Shown: positions 52,985 to 62,026, numbered from the stretch's first letter. The stretch is DNA of 63,871 bases from an uncultured Ruminococcus sp. (GCA_902798365.1 CADBWP010000002.1:38434-102304), one strand, 5' to 3'. The notes: generated by a model from the sequence alone, not told the origin. Numbers and translations are program-made.

Positions 52985-53883
52985 TTTACACAGTAACCCT
53001 AAACCCGTCTATAGATTATATCGTTCATCTTGATAAGTTTGTTGACGGCATTACCAACCGAACCACAGGCGAGGAATACTACTACGGAGGCAAAGGAATC
53101 AATGTATCCTGCGTGTTGGCTGAGCTTGACATGGTGAGCACGGCTTACGGTTTTGTTGCCGGATTTACGGGCGCCGCAATAGAAAACGGCATCAGAAACG
53201 ACAAGATCGTCACAGACTTTATAAAGCTTAAGCACGGCATTTCAAGAATAAACGTAAAAATCAAGGCGGGTGAAGAAACCGAAATAAATGCACAGGGTCC
53301 CCACATTTCGGAGTCCGAGCTTGAGCGTCTGCTGCAAAAAATCGACCGCATTCAAAACGGTGACACGCTTGTGGTCGCAGGCAGCGTCCCCAACACCCTG
53401 CCGGATGATGTTTATGAGAATATGCTCGAACGCATAAAGTATAAAGATGTTCGCATTGTTGTTGACGCTACAAAAAAGCTGCTTGTCAATTCGCTCAAAT
53501 ACAAGCCCTTCCTTATAAAGCCCAACAGACAGGAGATTTCAGAGATCTTCGGTGTTGAGGTAAAAACAGAGGAAGACACCGAAAAGTACGCCAAAAAGCT
53601 CCAGGAAATGGGTGCAAAAAACGTGCTTGTATCTCTCGGCGGCGAGGGCGCCATGCTTATCGACGAGTTCGGCAAAAAGCATAAGGCGGGCGTGTTAAAA
53701 GAAAAGGTCATAAACACCGTCGGCTCGGGCGACTCTATGGTAGCAGGCTTTGTAGCGGGCTACGAAATGCAAAAGGACTATGAATACGCACTAAAATTGG
53801 GAAGCGTCTGCGGAAATGCCACGGCATTTTTGAGCGGACTTGCTACCAAAGAAAAAATAAACGAACTGCTGGAGAAGTTCTGA
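52981..53883 (+). CDS. fruK: 1-phosphofructokinase
   Basis: FruK phosphorylates fructose 1-phosphate to fructose 1,6-bisphosphate. The 300-residue PfkB-family protein begins IYTVTLNPSIDYIVHLD, has YYGGKGINVSCVLAEL, and ends with the ATP and catalytic block VGSGDSMVAGFVAGY, including the catalytic Asp. The GTG start is preceded by AAGGAGG and overlaps the fruR stop. Its position directly before the fructose PTS gene supports fructose 1-phosphate rather than tagatose 6-phosphate as substrate. Confidence 0.93.
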   Translation: MIYTVTLNPSIDYIVHLDKFVDGITNRTTGEEYYYGGKGINVSCVLAELDMVSTAYGFVAGFTGAAIENGIRNDKIVTDFIKLKHGISRINVKIKAGEETEINAQGPHISESELERLLQKIDRIQNGDTLVVAGSVPNTLPDDVYENMLERIKYKDVRIVVDATKKLLVNSLKYKPFLIKPNRQEISEIFGVEVKTEEDTEKYAKKLQEMGAKNVLVSLGGEGAMLIDEFGKKHKAGVLKEKVINTVGSGDSMVAGFVAGYEMQKDYEYALKLGSVCGNATAFLSGLATKEKINELLEKF

Positions 53884-53914
53884 CATTCAAAAAATCCAAA
53901 AGGAGGAATTATTA

Positions 53915-55897
53915 ATGCGAATTACCGATCTGCTGAAAAAGCAAGGTATCTCTCTTGGAATATCGGCAAAAGACAAGAGAGATGCAATTAACAAGCTCGT
54001 TTCCCTGCATGAAAAATGCGGCAACCTAAAGGATGTTTCCGCGTACAGGGATGGTATTCTTGCCCGCGAGGAAATGGGTACCACCGCAATAGGCATGGAG
54101 GTAGCTATTCCCCACGCCAAAAGCGAGGCTGTCAGGGCTCCGGCTCTTACCGCAATTACTGTTCCGAACGGCGTTGACTACGGCTCACCCGACGGCGCTC
54201 CCTGCAAACTCATATTTATGATAGCCGCCACCACCGACGGCGACGTTCATCTTGAGGTTCTTGCAAGGCTTATGCAAATGCTTATGCACGAGGACTTTAC
54301 CGCTAAGCTTAAGGCGGCAAAAACACCCGACGAGTTCCTGAAAATTATAGACGATCAGGAAACCAAGCAGTTCCCCGAGGAGGCTGCCGCTCCCGCCGCC
54401 AAGAAGGACGGTTACAGAGTGCTGGCGGTAACAGCCTGCCCCACGGGTATAGCTCACACCTACATGGCTGCCGAGGCTCTTGCCAAGGCAGGCGACAAGC
54501 TGGGCATAACCATTAAGGTTGAAACAAACGGCTCGGGCGGCGCAAAGAACGTGCTGACAGCCGAAGAGATCGCAAACTGCGACGGCATTATTATAGCCGC
54601 AGACAAAAACGTTGAAACTGCACGCTTTGACGGCAAGCCTGTGCTCACCACCAAGGTTGCCGACGGTATTCACAAGCCCGAAGAGCTTATCAACAAGATA
54701 GTCAACGGCGAAGTAGGAATCTTCCATTCCGATAAAAAAGCCTCCGCATCCGCTGCTTCGGCAGATGATGAGAGCTTTGGCAGAAAGCTTTACAAGCACC
54801 TGATGAACGGCGTATCGCATATGCTTCCGTTCGTTGTGGCAGGCGGTATCTTTATAGCGATAGCGTTCCTTATTGACTCGTTCGCGGGAGTTCCGCAGGA
54901 CAGCGGATTCGGCTCCGGTACACCCGTTTCGTTGTGGTTTATGAAGATAGGAAACGCGGCGTTCGGCTTCATGCTTCCTATTCTTGCAGGCTTTATAGCA
55001 ATGTCGATCGCAGACAGACCCGGTCTGTTGGTCGGTATCGTGGGCGGCGCTCTTGCCGCTTCGGGCGCGACCTTTGCAAACCCCGCTGCTCTTACCGGTG
55101 AAGAAGCCGCTAAAGCAGGCGTTGCGGCCGCTATCCCCTCAGGCTTCCTCGGAGCTTTGCTTGCAGGCTTTGTAGCCGGCTGGTTGCTTAAGATGTTTGA
55201 AAAGCTGTGTGAAAAGCTTCCTCAGGCGCTTGAAGGCATTAAACCCATATTGCTGTATCCTCTTGTCGGTCTCGGCATAGTCGGCGTTATGATGTGCGCC
55301 GTAAACCCGTTCATGGGAATCATCAACGACGGACTTAAGAACGGTATCAACGCAATGGCGTCTCAGCCCGCGCTCCTCATTCCGGTTTGCGCATTGCTCG
55401 CGGGCATGATGGCAATAGACATGGGCGGCCCGTTCAACAAGGCTGCTTATGTAACAGCTACCGCGCTTCTTACAGAGGCTCTTAAGAGTCAGAATCCTGA
55501 CGACCCGGCGTTCAAAATCATGGCTGCTGTAATGATAGGCGGTATGGTTCCCCCCATCGCTATCGCACTCTCTACAACAATCTTTAGGAATCGCTGGAGC
55601 AACGAAGAAAGAAAGAGCGGTCCCGTAAACTACATCATGGGACTTTCGTTCGTAACAGAAGGCGCTATCCCCTACGCCGCAGGTCATCCGCTGCAGGTTA
55701 TTCCCAGCTGCTTGGTCGGCTCCGCATGCGCAGGCGCTCTGTCCGCTCTGTTTGGCTGTACTCTTAAGGCTCCTCACGGCGGTATCTTCGTACTTCCCAC
55801 CATTGGCAATCCCTTCATGTATTTCCTGGCTTTGATTATCGGCGCAGTCGTAGGCATGCTTATGCTCGCCGTTCTTAAGAAGCCCATCAAGGAATAA
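53915..55897 (+). CDS. fruA: PTS fructose transporter subunit IIABC
   Basis: A 660-residue fused PTS permease that imports and phosphorylates fructose to fructose 1-phosphate. Domain order is IIA (1-150, phospho-His67 in VAIPHAKS), IIB (about 165-265, phospho-Cys175 in VTACPTGIAHTYMAAEAL) and IIC (about 288-655, eight to ten membrane segments). IIC shows SHMLPFVVAGGIFIAIAF and MGGPFNKAAY. Short Ala/Glu-rich linkers join the domains. It lies between fruK and HPr, so the phosphate relay proteins are encoded beside their target. Confidence 0.95.
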   Translation: MRITDLLKKQGISLGISAKDKRDAINKLVSLHEKCGNLKDVSAYRDGILAREEMGTTAIGMEVAIPHAKSEAVRAPALTAITVPNGVDYGSPDGAPCKLIFMIAATTDGDVHLEVLARLMQMLMHEDFTAKLKAAKTPDEFLKIIDDQETKQFPEEAAAPAAKKDGYRVLAVTACPTGIAHTYMAAEALAKAGDKLGITIKVETNGSGGAKNVLTAEEIANCDGIIIAADKNVETARFDGKPVLTTKVADGIHKPEELINKIVNGEVGIFHSDKKASASAASADDESFGRKLYKHLMNGVSHMLPFVVAGGIFIAIAFLIDSFAGVPQDSGFGSGTPVSLWFMKIGNAAFGFMLPILAGFIAMSIADRPGLLVGIVGGALAASGATFANPAALTGEEAAKAGVAAAIPSGFLGALLAGFVAGWLLKMFEKLCEKLPQALEGIKPILLYPLVGLGIVGVMMCAVNPFMGIINDGLKNGINAMASQPALLIPVCALLAGMMAIDMGGPFNKAAYVTATALLTEALKSQNPDDPAFKIMAAVMIGGMVPPIAIALSTTIFRNRWSNEERKSGPVNYIMGLSFVTEGAIPYAAGHPLQVIPSCLVGSACAGALSALFGCTLKAPHGGIFVLPTIGNPFMYFLALIIGAVVGMLMLAVLKKPIKE

Positions 55898-55929
55898 TCA
55901 AATAATCAAATAAACCGACTGAATAATAA

Positions 55930-55967
55930 GGGCGGGTGAAGAACCCGCCCACAGGCAAAATTTTTTA
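55930..55967 (+). terminator. GC-rich hairpin between fruA and ptsH
   Basis: GGGCGGGT (55930-55937) pairs with ACCCGCCC (55943-55950). The T6 run comes 11 bases later, so it is probably a partial terminator or an mRNA-stabilising element within the operon. Confidence 0.55.
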
Positions 55968-55981
55968 AAGGAGTTTTAATT

Positions 55982-56245
55982 ATGGTATCAAAAAAAGTTA
56001 CACTCGTAAACGCACAGGGCTTTCATATGCGTCCGGCTTCGGTATTTGCCACCGCTATGGGCAAATACGCCTGCGACGTTACCATTAAGTTCAACGGCAA
56101 CAACTACAACGCGAAGAGCCTGCTCAACATTATAGCCGCATGCATCAAATGCGGAAGCGAAATAGAGCTTGTTTGTGACGGCGCAGACGAAAACGAAGCA
56201 CTCGCGGAAGCTGCCGGCATGATAGAGAGCGGTCTGGGCGAATAA
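55982..56245 (+). CDS. ptsH: Phosphocarrier protein HPr
   Basis: HPr (87 residues) passes phosphate from Enzyme I to PTS permeases. His15 lies in AQGFHMRPAS, where the usual GxHARP reads GFHMRP, and the regulatory Ser46 position is kept in NAKSLLNIIA. The helix-2 region (IIAACIKCGSEI) is more divergent than in Bacillus HPr and Cys-rich. It might be a fructose-dedicated HPr (FPr-like) or the main HPr. An AAAGGAG site precedes the ATG, and ptsI follows 36 bases downstream. Confidence 0.93.
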   Translation: MVSKKVTLVNAQGFHMRPASVFATAMGKYACDVTIKFNGNNYNAKSLLNIIAACIKCGSEIELVCDGADENEALAEAAGMIESGLGE

Positions 56246-56281
56246 CACCTACAAACACACCAATCACAAGGAGTGATTTAT

Positions 56282-57982
56282 ATGCTTAAAGGTATAGGCG
56301 CATCCGACGGTATCGGAATCGGCAGAGTAATGCTTATTCTGGAACAGTCGCTCGAATATACCCCAAAAGAGATTACCGATATAGACGCAGAGCTTGAACG
56401 CTACCGCAATGCCGTAGAGGTTTTTTGCGACAACACAATGAAGCAGGCAGATGCCCTTCGTTCGTCAGCAGGTGACAAGGAAGCCGAAATAATGGAGGGT
56501 CACATCGCCATTATCCGCGATCCCTTTATGGGCGGTGAGATAGAAAACCTCATCAAGGCACATCAATGTGCAGAAGCTGCCGTTGAGCAGATTTGCAAGA
56601 TGTTTATTGACATGTTCTCGGCAACGGGCGATGACCTTACGATGCAGAGAGCTACCGACGTAAAGGACATACGCGACGGACTTTTGGCTGTTCTGCTGGG
56701 CGTAAATGAAGTCAAAATAAGCGACGCTCCGGCGGGCACCGTGCTCGTGACCAAGGAGCTTACGCCGTCGATGACCGCAGGCATCAACAAAGAGAATATC
56801 GTCGGAATAATCACCGAAACCGGAAGTCAGACCTCCCACTCGGCTATTCTGGCAAGGGCGCTTGAAATACCTGCTGCTCTCAGCGTTCCGGGCGCCGTAT
56901 CACAGCTATCAAGCGGCGAACAGGTTATTGTTGACGGCTTTAAGGGAGAGGTTATCACAGCTCCCGACGAAGCGGCAATTGACGAATACAACGCAAAGCG
57001 CGACGCTTATATCAGAGAAAAACGCGAGCTTGAAAACCTGCGCGGCAAAAATACGCTTTCTGCCGACGGTATAGAGTACGAACTGTTCTGTAACATAGGC
57101 ACCCCCAAGGATGCCGTTAAAGCCGTTGAAGCGGACGGCGAGGGCGTAGGTCTGTTCAGAACCGAGTTCCTGTTTATGGACAGAAACACCCTTCCCACCG
57201 AGGACGAGCAGTTTGACGCATACAAGCAGGCGTCGCTCATCTTAAAGGGCAAGCCGCTCATTATCCGCACACTTGACATAGGCGGCGACAAGGAGATCCC
57301 CTACCTTGGACTTGCCAAGGAAGAAAACCCGTTCATGGGCTTCCGCGCCATCCGTTATTGCTTGAAGAACCGCGAAATGTTCAAGTCGCAGATAAAAGCT
57401 ATTCTGAGAGCCAGCGCGTTTGGAGACATTAGAATAATGTTCCCGCTTATTACAGCCGTTGAAGAGCTCAGGCAAGGCAAGGAGCTGGTTGAGGAGGCAA
57501 AATCCGACCTCAGAGCCTCGGGCATAGACTTTGACGAGAACATTCAGGTAGGCGTTATGACCGAAACCGCAGCGTCCGGCGTTATAGCCGACCTGCTTGC
57601 CGAGGAAGCCGACTTCTTCAGTATTGGCACAAACGACCTTACGGGCTACACTATGGCGGCAGACAGAGGCAACAGCGATGTTTCTTACCTCTACTCCCCC
57701 ATGCAGCCAAGCGTATTGCGCATGATCCGCCGAATTATAAAGTGCGGCACGGAAAAGGGTATTCCCGTTGGCATGTGCGGTGAGGCGGCTGCAAATCCCA
57801 AGATGATTCCTTTGCTTATGTCCTTCGGACTGACCGAGTTCAGCGTATCTGCTCCGTCGGTGCTCAAGGTAAGAAACACCATCGCAAAATGGACAAAGGA
57901 AGAGGCGGACAAGGTTGCCGAAAAGGTAATGTCAATGACAACCGAAGCGGAAATAACGGCTTATCTTGATTCTATAATCTGA
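56282..57982 (+). CDS. ptsI: PTS Enzyme I (phosphoenolpyruvate-protein phosphotransferase)
   Basis: Enzyme I (566 residues) takes phosphate from PEP and gives it to HPr. The phospho-His is His186 in TETGSQTSHSAILARAL. The C-terminal PEP-binding barrel shows GVGLFRTEFLFMDR, GGDKEIPYLGL and NIQVGVMTETAASG, and the catalytic Cys lies in VGMCGEAAANP. The ATG at 56282 follows AAGGAG; the GTG at 56273 overlaps that site. It is the last gene of the fructose operon, which thus encodes every step from PEP to fructose 1,6-bisphosphate. Confidence 0.95.
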   Translation: MLKGIGASDGIGIGRVMLILEQSLEYTPKEITDIDAELERYRNAVEVFCDNTMKQADALRSSAGDKEAEIMEGHIAIIRDPFMGGEIENLIKAHQCAEAAVEQICKMFIDMFSATGDDLTMQRATDVKDIRDGLLAVLLGVNEVKISDAPAGTVLVTKELTPSMTAGINKENIVGIITETGSQTSHSAILARALEIPAALSVPGAVSQLSSGEQVIVDGFKGEVITAPDEAAIDEYNAKRDAYIREKRELENLRGKNTLSADGIEYELFCNIGTPKDAVKAVEADGEGVGLFRTEFLFMDRNTLPTEDEQFDAYKQASLILKGKPLIIRTLDIGGDKEIPYLGLAKEENPFMGFRAIRYCLKNREMFKSQIKAILRASAFGDIRIMFPLITAVEELRQGKELVEEAKSDLRASGIDFDENIQVGVMTETAASGVIADLLAEEADFFSIGTNDLTGYTMAADRGNSDVSYLYSPMQPSVLRMIRRIIKCGTEKGIPVGMCGEAAANPKMIPLLMSFGLTEFSVSAPSVLKVRNTIAKWTKEEADKVAEKVMSMTTEAEITAYLDSII

Positions 57983-57995
57983 TTCTAAAAAATGA

Positions 57996-58034
57996 CGCAC
58001 AGGCAGCAAAAACTGTCTGTGCGATAATTGTTTA
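57996..58034. terminator. Terminator after ptsI
   Basis: CGCACAG (57996-58002) pairs with CTGTGCG (58017-58023), extended inward by CAG/CTG. A moderately T-rich stretch (ATAATTGTTT) follows. It lies between convergent genes. Confidence 0.6.
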
Positions 58035-58049
58035 AAGAAAAATGGTATT

Positions 58050-58331
58050 TCAGCGTACCCTAAAGCTGCGCTCATCCTCTTCATATGGCAGGTCGCAGGA
58101 TTCTGTGCGGTCTATTCTTATGTATCTTCCGTTGGAAAGTGAACAAACAACCTGATCGACCTGAGCCGGTGTACCTTGTATTTCAAGCATTACAGAGCCG
58201 TCATACTCGTTTCGCACCCAGCCTGTGGCGCCTGCCGACATAGCAGCGTGATATGCTACATATCTAAAGCCAACTCCCTGCACTCTGCCGTAAAAGCAGT
58301 ATCTTTTTCTGATTCTTGTCCTGTTTTCCAC
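58050..58331 (-). CDS. acyP: Acylphosphatase
   Basis: A small enzyme of 93 residues that hydrolyses acyl phosphates such as acetyl phosphate or 1,3-bisphosphoglycerate. The active-site block is YGRVQGVGFRYVAYHAA, with the phosphate-binding Arg, and GWVRNEYDGSVMLEIQG carries the catalytic Asn. It has a basic N-terminal tail of about 9 residues. It stands alone on the minus strand between the PTS operon and the MBL gene. Confidence 0.93.
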   Translation of the reverse strand: MENRTRIRKRYCFYGRVQGVGFRYVAYHAAMSAGATGWVRNEYDGSVMLEIQGTPAQVDQVVCSLSNGRYIRIDRTESCDLPYEEDERSFRVR

Positions 58332-58447
58332 TTCGGCTCACCCTTTACTGTCTTTCTAAAACTATTGTAGCACATAATTTGCAAATTGTCACGCAAAAAA
58401 TACATATTATTTTAGATTTTTACATTTATTACAAAAATATCCTTACA

Positions 58448-58476
58448 TTGACATATTACTGCAAAAAAAGTATAAT
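58448..58476 (+). promoter_or_regulatory. Promoter of the MBL-lipoprotein unit
   Basis: A perfect consensus: TTGACA (58448-58453) and TATAAT (58471-58476) with a 17-base spacer, 32 bases before the GTG start. Confidence 0.88.
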
Positions 58477-58508
58477 TATTACGATTACTGAGCACGGGGT
58501 GATTTACG

Positions 58509-59285
58509 GTGAGGATAACCGCTTTGGCAGAAAACACCTCTTTTACGGACTCTTTTGCTTGTGAGCACGGGCTTTCGCTTTACATTGAAACAGGTTCACA
58601 CAAGATACTGTTTGATATGGGGCAAACAAACCTTTTTGCAGAAAACGCACAAAAGCTCGGTTTGGATTTGTCGCAGGTCGATATTGCGGTTCTTTCTCAC
58701 GGGCATTATGACCACGGCGGAGGTCTGCGCAGATTTTTGCAGCTTAACTCAAAAGCGCCTGTGTTTGTCAGCCGCTATGCCTTTGAACCGCATTTTAACG
58801 GAACGGAAAAGTACATAGGACTTGATACCGAGCTGAAAAACAGCGACAGGCTTATATTTACGGACGACGAGTGTAGAATTGCCGACAGGCTGACGCTGTT
58901 ATCCTGCAACAAACGCAAGAAACTTATCGACTTTGGCAGCGCAAATCTTAATGTTTTTGAAAACGGTGTATTTTGTCCCGAGGATTTTCGTCACGAACAA
59001 TACTTGCTTATTGAAGAAGGCGGAAAAAGAGTGCTTGTGAGCGGCTGTTCTCACAAGGGCATTGTAAACATTGCAGAATGGTTCAAGCCCGACGTGCTTT
59101 TGGGCGGTTTTCATTTGATGAAGCTTGCGCCCGGTGAATTATTGAAGGAAAATGCGCAGCGGCTTAACACGCTTGACACAGATTATTACACCTTCCATTG
59201 TACGGGAACGGAACAATATGAGTATATGAAACAGTTTATGCAAAGGCTAAACCGCATTCGCTGCGGTCAGACTGTCTGCATATAA
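58509..59285 (+). CDS. MBL-fold metallo-hydrolase
   Basis: A 258-residue cytosolic metallo-beta-lactamase-fold protein. The metal motif is VLSHGHYDHGGGL, preceded by LFDMGQTNLFAENAQKLG, and later VLVSGCSHKGIVN supplies further ligands. This subtype is related to archaeal-type MBL hydrolases such as the tetrahydromethanopterin/pterin-linked or phosphoribosyl cyclic phosphate groups, but the substrate is not known. It begins with GTG after a GGGGTGAT site. Two lipoprotein genes follow on the same strand and may be cotranscribed. Confidence 0.88.
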   Translation: MRITALAENTSFTDSFACEHGLSLYIETGSHKILFDMGQTNLFAENAQKLGLDLSQVDIAVLSHGHYDHGGGLRRFLQLNSKAPVFVSRYAFEPHFNGTEKYIGLDTELKNSDRLIFTDDECRIADRLTLLSCNKRKKLIDFGSANLNVFENGVFCPEDFRHEQYLLIEEGGKRVLVSGCSHKGIVNIAEWFKPDVLLGGFHLMKLAPGELLKENAQRLNTLDTDYYTFHCTGTEQYEYMKQFMQRLNRIRCGQTVCI

Positions 59286-59302
59286 CATACATTAAAATAA
59301 GA

Positions 59303-60088
59303 ATGAATAAGATACTGAGGATCAAAACAATAGCTTTGGCGCTTGCCGTGACGGCGCTTGTGTTTTCAGGCTGCTCTTCGGGTTTGTTACAGGTAAAGCC
59401 TGTTTTTGATTACACAAAGGCGCCCGACGGAAGCGTGAAAAACGGTTTTGTAGTTTCAGACGGCGTCACGTATTATTATAATAACGGTGAATTGCAAAAA
59501 AACACCGTGGTAAGCGGCGATGACGGCAAGCTGTATTATGCAAACGGCGACGGAGTAATAGATTACGGCTACTGTGACGGAGTGATAATTAACGGCGAGG
59601 ACTGGAATGTGATAAACGGGGCTGCCGAAAAAGCCGAAACCGAAGCTGAGCTTACGCTTAACAAGGCGTTGAAAGCAGTCGCCGAATGTACCGACAGCTC
59701 AATGACAAAGGAAGAAAAGCTGAGAGCTGCCTTTGTTTATATAAAAACCAATTATCTTGAGGGCGTGCGTCACAACCCTCCCTATCGTGAGCTTGACTGG
59801 CCCGTTGTTTATGCGAACGACCTGTTTGAATACGGCAAGGGCGACTGCTACAGCTACGGCGCGGCGTTTGCGTATATGGGCAAGGCAATAGGCTGCAGCG
59901 ACACCTACGCATGCAACAGCGGCGGTCACGGCTGGGCAGAAATCGAGGGCTTGGTATATGACCCCGAATGGGATTTGCACCACCCCGAATACGACCACTT
60001 TGCAGTTGACTATGACAACAATCACACCGACGTAAACTACAAAAAAGGACTCTCTCCGGGCGAACCCTATATGCGCGTTGAAGTATGA
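59303..60088 (+). CDS. Lipoprotein with wall-binding-like repeats and transglutaminase-like domain
   Basis: A 261-residue exported lipoprotein. The signal ends in LVFSGCSSG, with the lipid-modified Cys at about 24. Residues ~35-85 contain repeats like those of choline/cell-wall-binding domains (DGVTYYYNNGELQKN, DGKLYYANGDG). The C-terminal transglutaminase-like domain has Cys in GKGDCYSYGAAFAYMG, His in GGHGWAEI and Asp in VYDPEWD, so the papain-like triad is complete. It may act on peptide stems or surface proteins. Its stop overlaps the frame of the next lipoprotein gene region. Confidence 0.82.
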   Translation: MNKILRIKTIALALAVTALVFSGCSSGLLQVKPVFDYTKAPDGSVKNGFVVSDGVTYYYNNGELQKNTVVSGDDGKLYYANGDGVIDYGYCDGVIINGEDWNVINGAAEKAETEAELTLNKALKAVAECTDSSMTKEEKLRAAFVYIKTNYLEGVRHNPPYRELDWPVVYANDLFEYGKGDCYSYGAAFAYMGKAIGCSDTYACNSGGHGWAEIEGLVYDPEWDLHHPEYDHFAVDYDNNHTDVNYKKGLSPGEPYMRVEV

Positions 60089-60096
60089 GGAAAAAC

Positions 60097-60849
60097 ATGA
60101 AAAGAGTTATTGCTTTTGCCATAACAGCGGCAATACTGTCGGTTGTGTGCATATCTGCCGCCGGCTGTAACAGGGATCCGGAAGAACTGGTTACGTCTGT
60201 GTACGAAGAATCAATGCTGCCCGAAAGCTATCAGATAAAAAACGTAACCCCAATTTATCAGGATGAGCTTAAGGCGGGCTGCGAAACCTATGCCGCAACC
60301 ATGCTGCTGCAAGTATTGGGCTTTGACGTTGATGAATTTACCATAGCTGACAATTACCTTGACTGTCACTATATAACCTACGGCGAGGACGACACAAAAT
60401 ACGGACCCGACATGCACAGCGGTTTTGCAGGCACCGCCTATGCCGGTTGGGGCGTATATGCGCCTTCTATGGCGAAGAGCATGAACCTGTATCTCGACGA
60501 CCAAAATTCGGAGCTTAACGCCTATTCGCTGAAAAATGTTCCCCTTGACGATTTGGTTGAGGATTACGTGATAAACGGCGTACCCGTTATGATTTGGGCT
60601 ACGACCGACATGGAAGAACCCTATGTGTTTGACACATGGATAGTCGATTACGTTGACGAAAACGCCGAAGCCGAGATCGGAGATACCGTAAATTGGTACA
60701 TGCACGAGCATTGCCTTGTACTTATCGGTTATGACAACAAGAATTATTACTTTGCAGATTCCACCCACGGCAACATATCGGTTTTTGAAAAATCATTGGT
60801 TAAGCATCGTTATGACCAAATGGGTACACAGGCGATCGTTGTAAAGTGA
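60097..60849 (+). CDS. Lipoprotein with C39-like papain-fold domain
   Basis: A 250-residue lipoprotein. The signal ends in ISAAGCNRD. The mature part resembles peptidase C39-like (C39_2) domains: the Cys motif is AGCETYAATMLLQVLGF, and a late His-containing block is MHEHCLVLIGYDNKNYYFADS. It is thus the second papain-fold lipoprotein in a row. I chose the ATG at 60097, which has GAGG upstream; an ATG at 60085 overlaps the previous stop and is possible. Together with the transglutaminase-like protein it may trim or cross-link surface peptides, which is inference. Confidence 0.8.
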   Translation: MKRVIAFAITAAILSVVCISAAGCNRDPEELVTSVYEESMLPESYQIKNVTPIYQDELKAGCETYAATMLLQVLGFDVDEFTIADNYLDCHYITYGEDDTKYGPDMHSGFAGTAYAGWGVYAPSMAKSMNLYLDDQNSELNAYSLKNVPLDDLVEDYVINGVPVMIWATTDMEEPYVFDTWIVDYVDENAEAEIGDTVNWYMHEHCLVLIGYDNKNYYFADSTHGNISVFEKSLVKHRYDQMGTQAIVVK

Positions 60850-60860
60850 AAGAATACATA

Positions 60861-60899
60861 CATAACAAAAAGCACCGCAGCGGGTGCTTTTTTGTTATG
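60861..60899 (+). terminator. Terminator after the lipoprotein genes
   Basis: ATAACAAAAAGCACC pairs with GGTGCTTTTTTGTTAT around GCAGC, with one extra T; the stem is flanked by A and T runs, so it may serve both strands. Confidence 0.82.
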
Positions 60900-60906
60900 T
60901 TACTGT

Positions 60907-61857
60907 TTATTTGTTTTTGGTATCGTTTTTCCATCTTCTGTAAACGCCTGATAACAGCGCACCCGAAATATTATGCCAAACGGAAAAAATTGCGCCGGGT
61001 ACGGTAGCCATGGATAGATCGGGAAACGCCGTTCCTGCAAGGCTTGTGGCAAGACCGGAGTTCTGCATACCGATCTCGATTGAGAGAGCCTTGGTTTTTG
61101 CGGGAGGCAGCCTGAGCAGCTTGCCGAGTCCGAAGCCGCACGCGTAGCCGAGCAGATTATGAAGGATAACAACGCAAAGCACAATCGCGCCGCATGTATA
61201 AATCTTTTCGGCATTGTGTGAAACAACGGCGGCTACGATAAGGCAAATAGCCACAGTAGAAACCATTGGAAGTACGCCGACCGCCTTTTCCGTTATTCTT
61301 CCGAAAAAGTGATTGATAATAAAACCAAAAGCGATAGGAATAATGATTACCTGAATAATGCTCCAAAACATAGACCAAACATCAACGCTGACGGTCGTTT
61401 GCAGCAACAGATATGTGATCGCAGGTGTAAGAAGCGGAGCGAGAAGAGTGTTGACGCTCGTCATTCCTACGGACAGCGCAACGTCACCCTTTGACAGATA
61501 AGTGATCACGTTGCTCGCTGTTCCGCCGGGACAGGTTCCGACAAGCACCACTCCTGCGGTCAACGCGGCGTCAAGCCCAAACAGCCTGCTTAAACCGAAT
61601 GCAAGCGCAGGCATGATTATAAACTGTGCCGCGCAACCGATCAAAATATCCTTTGGCCTTTTGAAAATGAGAGCGAAATCCTTCGGCTTCATGGTAAGTC
61701 CCATGCCGAACATAACAACCATCAAAAGATAATTGACCCAGGAGGTTTGAATCCACAGCGATGATTGCGGTACAAACAGCGCGAGCGCCGCTACTGCCAA
61801 AACTATCAACGCCATATATTTGCCGATTATTTCGCTTATTTTTGTTACCGTTTTCAT
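60907..61857 (-). CDS. Bile acid:sodium symporter (BASS) family transporter
   Basis: A 316-residue membrane protein with about nine to ten segments. Family segments are NYLLMVVMFGMGLTMKPKDF, LVGTCPGGTASNVITYLSKGDVALSVGMTSVNTL and EIGMQNSGLATSLA. These match BASS transporters, which move organic anions with sodium; bacterial members often carry pantoate, keto acids or other carboxylates rather than bile acids. It stands alone on the minus strand, with a hairpin-forming repeat upstream and no linked pathway genes, so the substrate stays open. Confidence 0.88.
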   Translation of the reverse strand: MKTVTKISEIIGKYMALIVLAVAALALFVPQSSLWIQTSWVNYLLMVVMFGMGLTMKPKDFALIFKRPKDILIGCAAQFIIMPALAFGLSRLFGLDAALTAGVVLVGTCPGGTASNVITYLSKGDVALSVGMTSVNTLLAPLLTPAITYLLLQTTVSVDVWSMFWSIIQVIIIPIAFGFIINHFFGRITEKAVGVLPMVSTVAICLIVAAVVSHNAEKIYTCGAIVLCVVILHNLLGYACGFGLGKLLRLPPAKTKALSIEIGMQNSGLATSLAGTAFPDLSMATVPGAIFSVWHNISGALLSGVYRRWKNDTKNK

Positions 61858-61914
61858 AAGTCACCACCATTCCAAGGTAAATCAGTATGATTAACCATGT
61901 TATTGAAAAAGAAA

Positions 61915-61999
61915 GAATAGTGAATAATGAATAACGAACATACAGAAACGCCGCAACGGCATTTATTCTAAAATATTCACCATTCATTATTCACTATTC
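61915..61999. repeat. MITE-like element with 18-bp inverted ends
   Basis: GAATAGTGAATAATGAAT (61915-61932) and ATTCATTATTCACTATTC (61982-61999) are perfect inverted repeats at the ends of an 85-base AT-rich element without coding capacity. It lies between the BASS gene and tRNA-Gln. Similar short AT-rich palindromic repeats are often dispersed in clostridial genomes. No target-site duplication is obvious. Confidence 0.6.
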
Positions 62000-62026
62000 A
62001 TTGACCCTGCGTCAGCAAGTCGATTT

